Under the pieces are notes generated by a model, which saw nothing but the letters and a program-made list of their open reading frames with translations, made no database searches and had not been told where the DNA came from. A program made the position numbers and the translations under genes. A stretch of DNA of 64,000 bases, from the NCBI GenBank assembly GCA_963753485.1, contig CAVWCL010000007.1, positions 248,001 through 312,000 on the forward strand, written 5' to 3'. This document shows, one piece after another, positions 1-8,410 of the stretch; within the stretch, counting starts at the first letter, position 1; each line of letters begins with the position of its first letter. The stretch comes from CAWDLX01 sp963753485. Its GTDB lineage: Bacteria > Actinomycetota > Actinomycetes > Mycobacteriales > Micromonosporaceae.

Positions 1-10
1 CTGCGGCACC

Positions 11-871
11 ATGAACGGTATGGCCGGCGCCGCTTACCGGGATCTGTCCCGACCCCCGCTGCACGCGGGGCGACTCGCCCGGGCTCTGGTCGTCGACGAC
101 GGCGTCTGGTCGCAGATCCGGGTGGTCGCCGCCACCGGCTCGACCAATGCCGATCTCGCCGCCGCCGCCCGCCGGGGTGAGCCGGAGGGCCTGGTGCTGG
201 TGGCCGAGAGCCAGAGTGCCGGGCGTGGCCGGCTCGACCGCGTCTGGGCCGCGCCGCCCCGCTCCTCGATCACGATGAGCGTGCTGCTGCGACCAGACGT
301 GCCCGCGGTCCGCCTGGGGTGGCTCCCGCTGCTCGCCGGGGCCGCCCTGGTCGAGACGGTCGGGCGGGTCGCGGTTGTCGACGCCGCTGTCAAGTGGCCC
401 AACGACCTGCTGGTACGGCCGGCCGCCGGGGCCGACGGCTATGGCAAGTGCGCCGGTGTGCTGGCCGAGGCGGTGCCCGGCGCCGTGGTCCTCGGCATCG
501 GGCTCAACGTCAGCCAGCGGGCCGACGAACTGCCGCCGCCGATCGACCGGTCCGCCTTCCCGTCCACGTCGCTCGCGCTCGCGGGGGCGGCGTGTGTCGA
601 CCGGGATCCGCTGGTACGGGCGATCCTGCGCGGTCTGGGCGAGTGGTACCGGCGCTGGTGCGCGACGGACGGGGATCCCGAGCAGTGCGGGCTGCGCCAG
701 GCGTACCGGGACGCCTGTCACACGATCAGGCAGGAGGTCACCGTGGGTCTGCCCGACGGGGAGATCGTGCGCGGGCAGGCCCGCGATGTCGACCTCGACG
801 GCCGGTTGCTGATCGCCACCGGTGCCGGTGTGCGCCCGCTTGCCGCCGGTGACGTGCTGGCCGTACGGTGA
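11..871 (+). CDS. birA: Biotin--[acetyl-CoA-carboxylase] ligase
   Basis: Attaches biotin to the carrier lysine of acyl-CoA carboxylases through biotinyl-AMP, in the cytoplasm. The 286-residue protein carries the biotin/lipoate ligase signature GRGR near residues 71-74, KWPND near 130 and GIGLNV near 162. It has no N-terminal DNA-binding domain, so it is the monofunctional class I form with no repressor role. ATG 11 and ATG 20 are both possible starts. No upstream sequence is available to choose between them. A PH-domain membrane gene follows, the same order as Rv3279c-Rv3278c in M. tuberculosis (recalled). Confidence 0.95.
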   Translation: MNGMAGAAYRDLSRPPLHAGRLARALVVDDGVWSQIRVVAATGSTNADLAAAARRGEPEGLVLVAESQSAGRGRLDRVWAAPPRSSITMSVLLRPDVPAVRLGWLPLLAGAALVETVGRVAVVDAAVKWPNDLLVRPAAGADGYGKCAGVLAEAVPGAVVLGIGLNVSQRADELPPPIDRSAFPSTSLALAGAACVDRDPLVRAILRGLGEWYRRWCATDGDPEQCGLRQAYRDACHTIRQEVTVGLPDGEIVRGQARDVDLDGRLLIATGAGVRPLAAGDVLAVR

Positions 872-928
872 TCATGGGCTTGTTCCGATATGCGCGTTCA
901 GGTGAGGACAAGGCTGGCGTGGACCCAC

Positions 929-934
929 TAAGGT
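929..934 (+). promoter_or_regulatory. -10-like box for the PH-domain gene
   Basis: TAAGGT matches the actinobacterial TANNNT -10 pattern. It would start a transcript near 941 and leave a leader of about 28 nt containing the GGGAGG ribosome site. I see no convincing -35 box. Confidence 0.3.
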
Positions 935-968
935 CGGCGCCGATAACGATGGTGGTCGGGAGGTTCGG

Positions 969-1520
969 GTGGCTTTTCCAGATGATTCGCTAACCGACGA
1001 CGAACATGTGGTGCTGCACCTGCATCCGCACTGGGCCGCGATGATCATTCCCGGATTCTGGACCGTCGTCGGGGCCGGTGCGCTCATTGCCGCGTCGGTC
1101 CTGGGTTGGGCCAGTTTCCTGGTCATTGTGATCGGCGCGGTCGCGCTGGTGCTCTTTCTCTGGCTGGCCCTGTGGCCATTCATCGTCTGGCGCAGCACGC
1201 ATTTCGTCTTCACGAACGAGCGGGTGCTGCTGCGTGAGGGCGTCCTGAACCGCGAGCAGCGCGACATTCCGCTGACCCGGGTCAACGACGTGACCTCGTC
1301 GCAGCACCTGTGGCAGCGGCTGCTCGCCTGCGGGCAGCTCACCGTCGAGTCGGCCGGCGAGCGCGGCCAGTCGGTACTGCACAACGTGCCGCAGGTGGTC
1401 CGGGTGCAGAAGGTGGTCTACGAACTCGTCGAGGCCGACCACGAACGCCGTACCCTGGATGACCAGGACCTACGCAACGCGCTGCGCGAAGTGGTCCGCG
1501 GCGACAACGACAAGTCCTGA
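969..1520 (+). CDS. PH-domain (bPH2, YdbS-like) membrane protein
   Basis: The GTG start is supported by GGGAGG just upstream. The 183-residue protein has two adjacent hydrophobic segments (about residues 22-45 and 47-70), then a conserved bacterial PH block with FVFTNERVLLREGVLNREQRDIPL and a small-residue C-terminal lobe. This is the usual layout of bPH2 proteins: two membrane helices, then a cytoplasmic PH-like fold. Function is unknown. It lies between birA and GtrA genes, a conserved actinobacterial neighbourhood, and its end faces the first GtrA gene only 18 bp away. Confidence 0.85.
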   Translation: MAFPDDSLTDDEHVVLHLHPHWAAMIIPGFWTVVGAGALIAASVLGWASFLVIVIGAVALVLFLWLALWPFIVWRSTHFVFTNERVLLREGVLNREQRDIPLTRVNDVTSSQHLWQRLLACGQLTVESAGERGQSVLHNVPQVVRVQKVVYELVEADHERRTLDDQDLRNALREVVRGDNDKS

Positions 1521-1538
1521 TCTTTACCGCTTTAGGCG

Positions 1539-2234
1539 TCAGTCGTGGGCTTTGGCCCGAGATCGATGGGCGAAGGCGGTGGCGTCGACGGTGTGCCGGT
1601 TCGCGCCGTGGCGGGCAAAGGGTGCGTCAACCACCTTGATGACCACGGAGCCACCCGGGGTCGCGGTGACCACGAGCGCCGGCGCTGCGCGCACCGGGGC
1701 CGCCACCAGGTCCACCGCAACCCCGTCGCGCGCGGCATCGTCAAGTGCGGCCCCGTCAAGTGGGGCATCCTCAAGCGCCGCTGGGGTCTCGGGCGCGAGC
1801 TGCTCCTTGAAGACGTGGGTGCGGTAGGCCCAGAACCGGAACAGCGTGCCCAGCCCGATGCCGACCGCGGTGCTGATGTTGAACGCGATGAGGTGCGTCT
1901 GGTGCAGCCCGTACTTGGTGAAGGCCACCACGCTGGTCTCAATGAGCAGACCGACCGCGTTGAAGAAGAAGAAGAGCCCGTACTCGCGGTGCAATGTCGA
2001 CTTCGGACGGTCGCGGTAGGTCCAGTGCCGGTTCATGAAGTACGCGCACGTGGTCGCGACGATGGCGGCGACCGCCTTCGCCTTCACCTCGCCGCTGCGC
2101 AACACGGTGAGCAGCAGGATGTTCGAGACGGCGAAGTTGATGACCAGGTTGATCAACCCGATGGTGCCGAACTTCGCCAGCTCTTTGGTGATGGCGTGGA
2201 ACCGCTCCGGAAGGAGCTCGACGAGACGCACCAC
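1539..2234 (-). CDS. GtrA family membrane protein
   Basis: The 231-residue protein has a GtrA domain of about four membrane helices in its first two thirds. Signature segments include KFGTIGLINLVINF, the NRHWTYRDR loop and FRFWAYRTHVF. GtrA proteins are thought to move polyprenyl-phosphate-linked sugars across the membrane for surface glycan modification. A tail of roughly 60 residues rich in Ala and Val follows the domain and is not recognised. GTG 2234 is forced as the start because an in-frame TAG lies just upstream. A second GtrA gene lies upstream on the same strand. Confidence 0.85.
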   Translation of the reverse strand: MVRLVELLPERFHAITKELAKFGTIGLINLVINFAVSNILLLTVLRSGEVKAKAVAAIVATTCAYFMNRHWTYRDRPKSTLHREYGLFFFFNAVGLLIETSVVAFTKYGLHQTHLIAFNISTAVGIGLGTLFRFWAYRTHVFKEQLAPETPAALEDAPLDGAALDDAARDGVAVDLVAAPVRAAPALVVTATPGGSVVIKVVDAPFARHGANRHTVDATAFAHRSRAKAHD

Positions 2235-2316
2235 GCCACTCTAGATGGTGCCTGGCGCTGGCGTGGCCGCGACCGGCTCAGGTCACGGTGCGTGTGTCGG
2301 CGATACGCAGCGTAGT

Positions 2317-2820
2317 TCAGTCCGCTGCCGGCCCGGGTCGGAACACGAATCGGCGGTAGGCCCAGAACCGGAACAGCGAGGCGAAGCCGACGCCGATGAC
2401 CTTACCGGAGACGTTGTCGGCGAGCGGGGTCTGGAAGACCGGCCAGGTCGACCCGAGCACGTCGTGGCTGAGCAGCAGGGCTGCGGTGCTGATCAGCAGC
2501 CCGACGACGTTGAACGCGAAGTAGAGCGCGTACTCCCGGTGCAGCGCGGTACGTTCCCGGTGCCGCCAGGTCCAGTACCGGTTGCCGACGAAGGCGCACG
2601 AGGCGCTGACGACGGTGGAGACCACGAGCGCCGGGAACCAGGCCAGGTGCAGGCCGAGCAGGCAGACGTTGAAGACCGTGACGTCGATGCCGTAGCAGAC
2701 CGCACCGACGACGCCAAATTTGCCCACCTCATGGATGAGATGGGCAAATCGCTCATACAGCCCACGCAGTCGGCTTGCTGCCGGTGTGCCCGTGACCAGG
2801 CCGGGCAGCTCTGTTTGCAC
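2317..2820 (-). CDS. GtrA family membrane protein (second copy)
   Basis: The 167-residue protein (VQTELPG start) has GtrA features: KFGVVGAVCYGIDVTVFN, the GNRYWTWRHRERTALHREYALYF loop and FRFWAYRRFVF at the C terminus, with four predicted helices. The open frame extends further upstream. I chose GTG 2820 because a TACGAT box ends 7 nt before it, which is leaderless spacing, and because the upstream residues look unlike a coding N terminus. It shares the HREY loop with the neighbouring copy, which suggests an old tandem duplication. Likely role: translocating a lipid-linked sugar (family inference). Confidence 0.85.
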   Translation of the reverse strand: MQTELPGLVTGTPAASRLRGLYERFAHLIHEVGKFGVVGAVCYGIDVTVFNVCLLGLHLAWFPALVVSTVVSASCAFVGNRYWTWRHRERTALHREYALYFAFNVVGLLISTAALLLSHDVLGSTWPVFQTPLADNVSGKVIGVGFASLFRFWAYRRFVFRPGPAAD

Positions 2821-2827
2821 GCAGGCG

Positions 2828-2833
2828 ATCGTA
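2828..2833 (-). promoter_or_regulatory. Leaderless-type -10 box of the second GtrA gene
   Basis: On the minus strand TACGAT is followed by 7 nt and then GTG 2820. This spacing is typical of actinobacterial transcripts that begin at the start codon. Confidence 0.4.
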
Positions 2834-3075
2834 GCCTGCCGGCCGCGGCGCGGGTGGTTGGATCGCCGGGCACCGGCGGAAGCGCTCCCAGGTGCGTTTG
2901 CCCGCGAAACGCAGGCCGGCCATGGCCCGGATCGCTTGCTTGTGCAGTTGTTCACAAGCGACTAAGCTGCCCGAAATTTGGCGCCGGTTTAGGCTGACTG
3001 CATCCCCTGGTGACGCCGCCGCCGTCCGGCGGTGTGCCGGGGTATCTGGTCAATGTCGACCGCAAGGAGAAGCTC

Positions 3076-4917
3076 ATGACCGCGACCGCCAGCGACCTCG
3101 ACACCGGCGCCCCGACCGGGCACGCCCAGCTGCTCGAGTGGGTACGTGCGGTAGCGGAGCTGACCACGCCGGAACGGATCGTGTGGTGCGACGGCTCGCC
3201 GGCCGAGTGGCGCGGGCTCACGGCCGAGCTGGTCACGGCCGGCACTCTGGTGCCGCTCGACCCGAAGCGCCGGCCGAACTCGTTCTGGGCGCGCACCGAT
3301 CCGTCCGATGTCGCGCGGGTGGAGGAGCGCACGTTCATCTGCTCGGTCGACGAGGCCGATGCCGGTCCGACCAACAACTGGATGGACCCGGGTGAGATGA
3401 AGGCGGTGATGACCGAGCTCTACCGGGGCTGCATGCGCGGCCGCACGATGTATGTCATCCCGTTCTGCATGGGCCCGCTGACCGCGGCCCGGCCGATGTT
3501 CGGCGTCGAGATCACCGACAGCCCGTACGTGGTCGTCTCGATGCACATCATGACCCGGATGGGCACCGCGGTGCTGGACGCCATGGGCGACGACGCCGCC
3601 TTCGTGCCGGCACTGCACTCGATCGGCGCTCCGCTGGAGCCGGGCCAGCCCGACGTGCCCTGGCCCTGCAACCAGACGAAGTACATTTCCCACTTCCCGG
3701 CCACTCGCGAGATCTGGTCCTACGGATCCGGGTACGGCGGGAACTCCCTGCTCGGCAAGAAGTGCTACTCGCTGCGGATCGCGAGCGTGCTGGCGCGCGA
3801 CGAGGGCTGGCTCGCCGAGCACATGTTGATCATGAAGCTCACCTCGCCCGAGGGTGCGGTGCATTACATCGCGGCCGCTTTCCCGTCGGCCTGCGGCAAG
3901 ACGAACCTGGCCATGCTGGAGCCGACGGTCACCGGCTGGAAGGTCGAGACCCTCGGCGATGACATCGCCTGGATGCGGTTCGGGCCCGACGGCCGGCTCT
4001 ACGCGATCAACCCCGAGTACGGCCTCTTCGGCGTGGCCCCCGGTACGGACTGGACCACCAACCCCAACGCCATGCGTACCCTGGATCGGGGCAACTCCAT
4101 CTTCACCAATGTCGCCCGCACCGACGACGACGACGTGTGGTGGGAGGGCATGGGCACGCCGCCGGCCCACCTGACCGACTGGAAGGGCCGGGACTGGACC
4201 CCGGCGAGCGAGGAGCCGTCCAGCCACCCGAACTCGCGGTTCTGCACCCCGATCGGTCAGTGCCCCATCCTGGCGCCCGAGTACGACGACCCGGCCGGCG
4301 TGCCGATCTCGGCGATCCTCTTCGGCGGCCGGCGCAAAACCACGATCCCGTTGGTGAGTGAGGCCCGCGACTGGGTGCACGGGGTCTTCCTCGGCGCCAC
4401 CTTGTCGTCGGAGACCACCGCCGCGGCGGCCGGCCGGGTGGGGGTGGTCCGCCGCGACCCGATGGCGATGCTGCCGTTCATCGGCTACCACGGCGGTGAC
4501 TACTTCCGACACTGGATCGACATGAGCAAGGGCGCCGGGGCGGGCGCCGGCGACGCCTCGCTGCTACCGAAGATCTTCTATGTGAACTGGTTCCGTCGCG
4601 GCGAGGACGGGCGCTTCCTCTGGCCCGGTTTCGGGGAGAACTCCCGGGTGCTCAAGTGGATCGTCGACCGCCTGGAGGGCCGGGCGGCGGCGGTCGAGAC
4701 GGCGATCGGGCTGGTACCGACGCCCGACGCCCTCGACACCACCGGGCTCGACCTGGCTCCCGACGACTTGGCCGCGGTCCTCGCGGTCCGGCCGGAGGAG
4801 TGGCAGGCGGAGATCCCCCAGATCGCTGATTGGTTCAGCGCGTTCGGCGAGAAGCTGCCCGGGGTGCTCTGGGCCGAACTGGATGCGCTGAAGGCCCGCC
4901 TGGGCATCGCCGACTGA
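3076..4917 (+). CDS. pckG: Phosphoenolpyruvate carboxykinase (GTP)
   Basis: Converts oxaloacetate and GTP to PEP, GDP and CO2, the entry step of gluconeogenesis. The 613-residue length is standard for GTP-type PEPCK. Visible motifs are the substrate loop FCMGPL, the P-loop with the reactive cysteine FPSACGKTNL (Cys near 273), EYGLFGVAPG, and the GGRRKTTIPLV segment. ATG 3076 is preceded by AAGGAG at 3064-3069 and is preferred to in-frame codons upstream at 3010. The gene is flanked by its own 3' hairpin and by a GtrA gene reading away from it. Confidence 0.97.
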   Translation: MTATASDLDTGAPTGHAQLLEWVRAVAELTTPERIVWCDGSPAEWRGLTAELVTAGTLVPLDPKRRPNSFWARTDPSDVARVEERTFICSVDEADAGPTNNWMDPGEMKAVMTELYRGCMRGRTMYVIPFCMGPLTAARPMFGVEITDSPYVVVSMHIMTRMGTAVLDAMGDDAAFVPALHSIGAPLEPGQPDVPWPCNQTKYISHFPATREIWSYGSGYGGNSLLGKKCYSLRIASVLARDEGWLAEHMLIMKLTSPEGAVHYIAAAFPSACGKTNLAMLEPTVTGWKVETLGDDIAWMRFGPDGRLYAINPEYGLFGVAPGTDWTTNPNAMRTLDRGNSIFTNVARTDDDDVWWEGMGTPPAHLTDWKGRDWTPASEEPSSHPNSRFCTPIGQCPILAPEYDDPAGVPISAILFGGRRKTTIPLVSEARDWVHGVFLGATLSSETTAAAAGRVGVVRRDPMAMLPFIGYHGGDYFRHWIDMSKGAGAGAGDASLLPKIFYVNWFRRGEDGRFLWPGFGENSRVLKWIVDRLEGRAAAVETAIGLVPTPDALDTTGLDLAPDDLAAVLAVRPEEWQAEIPQIADWFSAFGEKLPGVLWAELDALKARLGIAD

Positions 4918-4946
4918 GCGCGCGCCGGCCCGCGACCAGTGGTGCG

Positions 4947-4970
4947 GCTGGTGCTGGTGCTGGTGCTGGT
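4947..4970. repeat. (GCTGGT)x4 microsatellite
   Basis: Four perfect hexamers run directly into the inverted repeat that ends pckG. They lie outside any gene. Confidence 0.8.
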
Positions 4971-5022
4971 TAGCAAGGGCACCCTTTACAACCGAAACCG
5001 TTAAGTGGGTGCCCTTGCTAAC
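4969..5022. terminator. Bidirectional terminator between pckG and uppS
   Basis: A perfect 16-bp inverted repeat, GTTAGCAAGGGCACCC (4969-4984) with its complement at 5007-5022, has a 22-nt loop. It sits between two convergent genes. A related but decayed copy lies at 11196-11246, so this is a reused element. Confidence 0.75.
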
Positions 5023-5077
5023 GCCGAGGCACCCACGCGCGAATGCGTCAGCTTTCGCGATCGAGTGAAGCGGTCGG

Positions 5078-5845
5078 TCAGCTGCCGAAGCGGCGTTGGC
5101 GACTGGCGTAGCTGCGCAGCGCCCGCAAAAAGTCCGTCTTGCGGAAGTCTGGCCAGTTCATGTCGGCGAAGTAGAACTCCGAGTGGGCGCTCTGCCAGAG
5201 CAGGAACCCGGAGAGTCGCTGCTCACCACTGGTGCGGATGACCAGATCCGGATCGGGCAGGCCCTTGGTATAGAGGTGCTCGGCAATATGGTCGACGTCG
5301 AGCACCTCGGCCAGCTCCTCGATGGTGCCGCCGTTACGGGCGTGCTCATGCAGCAGTGAGCGGACGGCGTCCGCAATTTCCCGACGTCCGCCGTACCCGA
5401 CCGCGATGTTGACCTTCGCGCCGTCGCGGCCGGCGGTGCGTTCCTCGGCGGCCTTGAGGGAGAGCGCCAATGGAGTGGGGAGCACGTCGAGTGCGCCCAC
5501 CATCCGTAGGCTCCACGGCTGGTCATCCGCGGCCAGCTCGGTCACCAGGTCGTCGATGATCTGCAGCAGGGGGTCGAGCTCGGTCGTCGGGCGGCTGAGG
5601 TTGTCGGTCGAGAGCAGCCAGAGCGTGACGTGGTCGATGCCGGCCTCGTCGCACCAGCGCAGCAGCTCCTTGATCCGGTCAGCCCCGACGCGATGGCCGT
5701 CGTTCGGGTCGACGTAGCCCATCTCCTTGGCCCAGCGCCGGTTGCCGTCGCACATCACGCCGACGTGGCGGGGGTGCGGCCGACCCACGAGCCCGGCCGC
5801 GAGCCGGCGCTCGTAGAGCGAGTAGACCAGGGTACGAAGCGTCAT
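5078..5845 (-). CDS. uppS: Isoprenyl (cis-prenyl) transferase, probably Z-FPP synthase type
   Basis: Adds isopentenyl diphosphate in cis to allylic diphosphates to make the polyprenyl carrier used in cell-wall synthesis. The 255-residue protein has the family signature HVGVMCDGNRRWA with its catalytic Asp, then LWLLSTDNLSRP, the IAVGYGGRREI block, and the C-terminal PDLVIRTSGEQRLSGFLLWQ and SEFYF motifs. Placement near PhoH2 matches Rv1086, the short-chain Z-farnesyl diphosphate synthase, rather than the long-chain Rv2361c. The product chain length is therefore inferred from context only. The start is supported by a leaderless -10 box. Confidence 0.93.
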   Translation of the reverse strand: MTLRTLVYSLYERRLAAGLVGRPHPRHVGVMCDGNRRWAKEMGYVDPNDGHRVGADRIKELLRWCDEAGIDHVTLWLLSTDNLSRPTTELDPLLQIIDDLVTELAADDQPWSLRMVGALDVLPTPLALSLKAAEERTAGRDGAKVNIAVGYGGRREIADAVRSLLHEHARNGGTIEELAEVLDVDHIAEHLYTKGLPDPDLVIRTSGEQRLSGFLLWQSAHSEFYFADMNWPDFRKTDFLRALRSYASRQRRFGS

Positions 5846-5852
5846 CTCCCGC

Positions 5853-5858
5853 AGCCTA
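5853..5858 (-). promoter_or_regulatory. Leaderless-type -10 box of uppS
   Basis: TAGGCT on the minus strand ends 7 nt before ATG 5845. Confidence 0.45.
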
Positions 5859-6077
5859 GCGATCTGCGAGCGGCGTGGAAGTGTCGGTTACCAGAGTGAT
5901 CGGCAGTTCCCCGCTCGGGTTTCGCACACTCTGTCCCTCCCGCCATGCTGGGCCGACCGGATGGCCAGGCCGGTCGGTACGAACGCCCGGCCGCCGCGCC
6001 GATGTGGCCGGTCACCGACGCCGCGCCCTTGGATCGTGGGAGTCGTTGTGCCACTGGGGGGAACGAGGGAGGTACCG

Positions 6078-6515
6078 ATGTCGGAGATCGTGGTCCTGCT
6101 GGTCATCCTGCTGCTCACCACCTCGGGGTACGCCGCCGGCCGGTTGCACGGACAGTTCGGCTATCGGCTGGGGTACCGCCTCGGGTACCGGCACGGTTAC
6201 TTCGACGGCGACCGGGCGAGCTGGACCCGTCGTAAGCGTGAGCTGCAGTCGGTGGTCGCGGCCGTGGTCAGCACGCCGCCCGAGCAGCGGGCGGAGATGT
6301 TTCCAGCCCAGTCCCGAGCGGGCACCATGTACGCCAGCGGCGCGGCGACCGGAGCCGGAACTGCGGCGACCGGAGCCGGAACTGCGGCGACCGGAGCCGG
6401 AACTGCGGCGACCGGGACCGGTGGCGCCGCGAGCGGGTCCGCGCCGGCCGGTGGGGGCGAAGGGCGCCATGCCCGGGAGGCCTGGGCGCTGGTCGACGCC
6501 GCTCGCGAGGGGTAG
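6078..6515 (+). CDS. Small single-pass membrane protein with AATGAGT repeats
   Basis: Unrecognised 145-residue protein. The ATG at 6078 follows a strong GAGGGAGG site. Residues 4-20 form one hydrophobic helix. Next comes a Gly/Tyr/Arg-rich stretch with the near-repeat YRLGYRLGYRHGYFDG, a short charged segment, and a low-complexity region of about 30 residues encoded by 21-bp tandem repeats. The C terminus REAWALVDAAREG looks helical and could be a conserved end. It lies between uppS and phoH2. Likely anchored with its repeat tail in the cytoplasm or outside, which I cannot decide. Confidence 0.7.
   Translation: MSEIVVLLVILLLTTSGYAAGRLHGQFGYRLGYRLGYRHGYFDGDRASWTRRKRELQSVVAAVVSTPPEQRAEMFPAQSRAGTMYASGAATGAGTAATGAGTAATGAGTAATGTGGAASGSAPAGGGEGRHAREAWALVDAAREG
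6342..6420 (+). repeat. 21-bp in-frame tandem repeat (AATGAGT)
   Basis: The unit GCGGCGACCGGAGCCGGAACT occurs three times perfectly (6342-6404) with a fourth, degraded copy. It encodes AATGAGT, so changes in copy number would keep the frame. Confidence 0.9.
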
Positions 6516-6568
6516 CGGTCGTACTTGCGACACGCATAGGTATCTGGTTTGAACTGGCGCCCGGCGGT

Positions 6569-6574
6569 TAGCGT
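6569..6574 (+). promoter_or_regulatory. Leaderless-type -10 box of phoH2
   Basis: TAGCGT is followed by 6 nt and GTG 6581. TTGAAC at 6549-6554 is -35-like but the spacer is only 14 nt. Confidence 0.4.
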
Positions 6575-6580
6575 CTGGAT

Positions 6581-8197
6581 GTGGCCGGGGACTTCCCGGC
6601 CGCGCGAGGCCCGACCGAGCACAGGGCCGGCACCCCGCCCTGTACCGGGCGTCGGACGTTGCGAGCCGCGGACAGCCAGGGTGCGCGTCCGCCGGAGCAG
6701 CCTGTGAGCCAGAGCAGTCCGAACGCCAGACGTCCGCACTCGGCCGCCACCCCTTCCCGCTCCCGTAGCAAACCCGCCGCGGCGGCCCGACCACCGGCCG
6801 AGCCCCGAGCCGCGGCGCCGCCCAGGGTCGCCGACGAGTCGCCGCCCGGCAGACGCCGACCCCGATCCCGCCCCGCCGACGACACCCGGACCACCAGTCC
6901 AACCCTCGCCCGCCGGATCTACGTCCTGGACACCTCGGTGCTCCTGGCCGATCCGCGGGCGATTCTTCGTTTCGCCGAGCACGACGTGGTGCTGCCCCTG
7001 GTTGTCATCTCGGAGCTCGAAGGCAAGCGCCGCCACCCCGAGCTCGGGGTCTTCGCCCGGCAGGCACTGCGCATCCTGGACGACCTGCGGGCCCGCCACG
7101 GCCGGCTGGACGAGCCGCTGGTCGTCAACGACGACGGTGGCACCGCGCGGGTCGAGCTGAACCACGCGGATCCCGGCCGGCTGCCGGCGGGTTTTCGTAC
7201 CGAGACCAACGATGCCCGGATCCTCTCGGTCGCCCTTGGCCTGGTCGCCGAGGGCCACGAGGTCACCTTGGTGACCAAGGACATCCCGCTTCGGGTCAAG
7301 GCGGCCGCGGTCGGCCTGGTCGCCGACGAGTATCGCCACGGTCAGGCCAGCGACCCGACCTGGTCCGGGATGGCCGAGGCGGAACTCACCGACGCCGAGG
7401 TCAAACGGCTCTACGCCGGCGACGGGCTGGAGCTGTCGACGGTGGGCGATCTCACCTGCCACACCGGTCTGGTGCTGCACTCCTCGAACGGCTCGGCGCT
7501 GGGCCGGGTCCATCCCGACAAGACGGTACGGCTGGTGCGCGGCGACCGGGAGGCGTTCGGGCTGCGCGGCCGGTCGGCCGAGCAGCGTATCGCCCTTGAC
7601 CTGCTGCTGGACGAATCGATCGGGATCGTCTCGCTCGGCGGCCGGGCCGGGACCGGCAAGTCGGCGCTGGCACTCTGCGCCGGCCTCGAGGCGGTGATGG
7701 AGCGGCGCCGGCACCGCAAGGTCGTGGTGTTCCGGCCGCTGTACGCCGTCGGGGGTCAGGAACTGGGGTACCTGCCCGGCACCGAGGCCGAGAAGATGTC
7801 GCCGTGGGCCCAGGCGGTCTTCGACACGCTGGGTTCGGTGGTCCACGAGAACGTGCTTGAGGAGGTCGCCACCCGCGGGATGCTGGAGGTCCTTCCGCTC
7901 ACTCACATCCGGGGACGCAGCCTGCACGACGCGTTCGTGATTGTCGATGAAGCCCAGTCCCTCGAGCGCGGCGTCCTGCTGACCGTCCTGTCCCGGATCG
8001 GACAGGGCTCGCGGGTCGTGCTGACCCACGATGTCGCTCAGCGTGACAACCTGCGGGTCGGCCGGTACGACGGCATCGCCGCGGTGATCGAAGCGCTCAA
8101 GGGTCATCCGCTCTTCGCGCACGTCACCCTGACCCGCTCGGAGCGGTCGCCGATCGCCGCCATGGTCACCGATCTCCTGGACGACCTTCCAACGTAG
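6581..8197 (+). CDS. phoH2: PhoH2: PIN-domain/PhoH ATPase fusion
   Basis: An N-terminal PIN ribonuclease domain begins near residue 114 (YVLDTSVLLADP, with acidic residues on through ETNDARIL). It is joined to a PhoH ATPase with Walker A GRAGTGKSALAL near 353 and Walker B FVIVDEAQ near 452. Mycobacterial PhoH2 has been described as an RNA helicase/RNase whose partner PhoAT is encoded upstream. I see no PhoAT-like overlap here. The first 110 residues are Arg/Pro/Ala-rich and unconserved. GTG 6581 was chosen for its leaderless -10 box. GTG 6704 is an alternative. Cytoplasmic. Confidence 0.93.
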   Translation: MAGDFPAARGPTEHRAGTPPCTGRRTLRAADSQGARPPEQPVSQSSPNARRPHSAATPSRSRSKPAAAARPPAEPRAAAPPRVADESPPGRRRPRSRPADDTRTTSPTLARRIYVLDTSVLLADPRAILRFAEHDVVLPLVVISELEGKRRHPELGVFARQALRILDDLRARHGRLDEPLVVNDDGGTARVELNHADPGRLPAGFRTETNDARILSVALGLVAEGHEVTLVTKDIPLRVKAAAVGLVADEYRHGQASDPTWSGMAEAELTDAEVKRLYAGDGLELSTVGDLTCHTGLVLHSSNGSALGRVHPDKTVRLVRGDREAFGLRGRSAEQRIALDLLLDESIGIVSLGGRAGTGKSALALCAGLEAVMERRRHRKVVVFRPLYAVGGQELGYLPGTEAEKMSPWAQAVFDTLGSVVHENVLEEVATRGMLEVLPLTHIRGRSLHDAFVIVDEAQSLERGVLLTVLSRIGQGSRVVLTHDVAQRDNLRVGRYDGIAAVIEALKGHPLFAHVTLTRSERSPIAAMVTDLLDDLPT

Positions 8198-8410
8198 CCA
8201 TACTTAGCCCAACTATGTCCATATTTATGCTGTGGCCTCGGTCACACTCTTCACGCCCCAGCGTGCCCGCGGGCCCCTCGTTGCACCAGTGTGGGCTCCG
8301 AGCGCTGGCGCCGGTACCGCGGGCGGCACGCTTGCGGCAGCCGGCGGCTCGCGATCACAGATGGCGATCCCGGTCGACCGCGTCCCTGTCCCCGGCGAAG
8401 GGAACGCTTG

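Noticed and set aside
2989..4512. 507-codon minus-strand ORF over pckG
   Set aside because: Antisense shadow of PEP carboxykinase, whose motifs and ribosome site are clear on the plus strand.
6197..8122. 641-codon minus-strand ORF over phoH2
   Set aside because: Shadow frame; the PIN and PhoH motifs are on the plus strand.
8198..8410. Possible c-di-AMP (ydaO) riboswitch ahead of the lytic transglycosylase
   Set aside because: Such switches are known upstream of actinobacterial cell-wall hydrolases, but I could not find the conserved GGGGACCCA-type core or the matching 3' part. The region is only a GC-rich leader.
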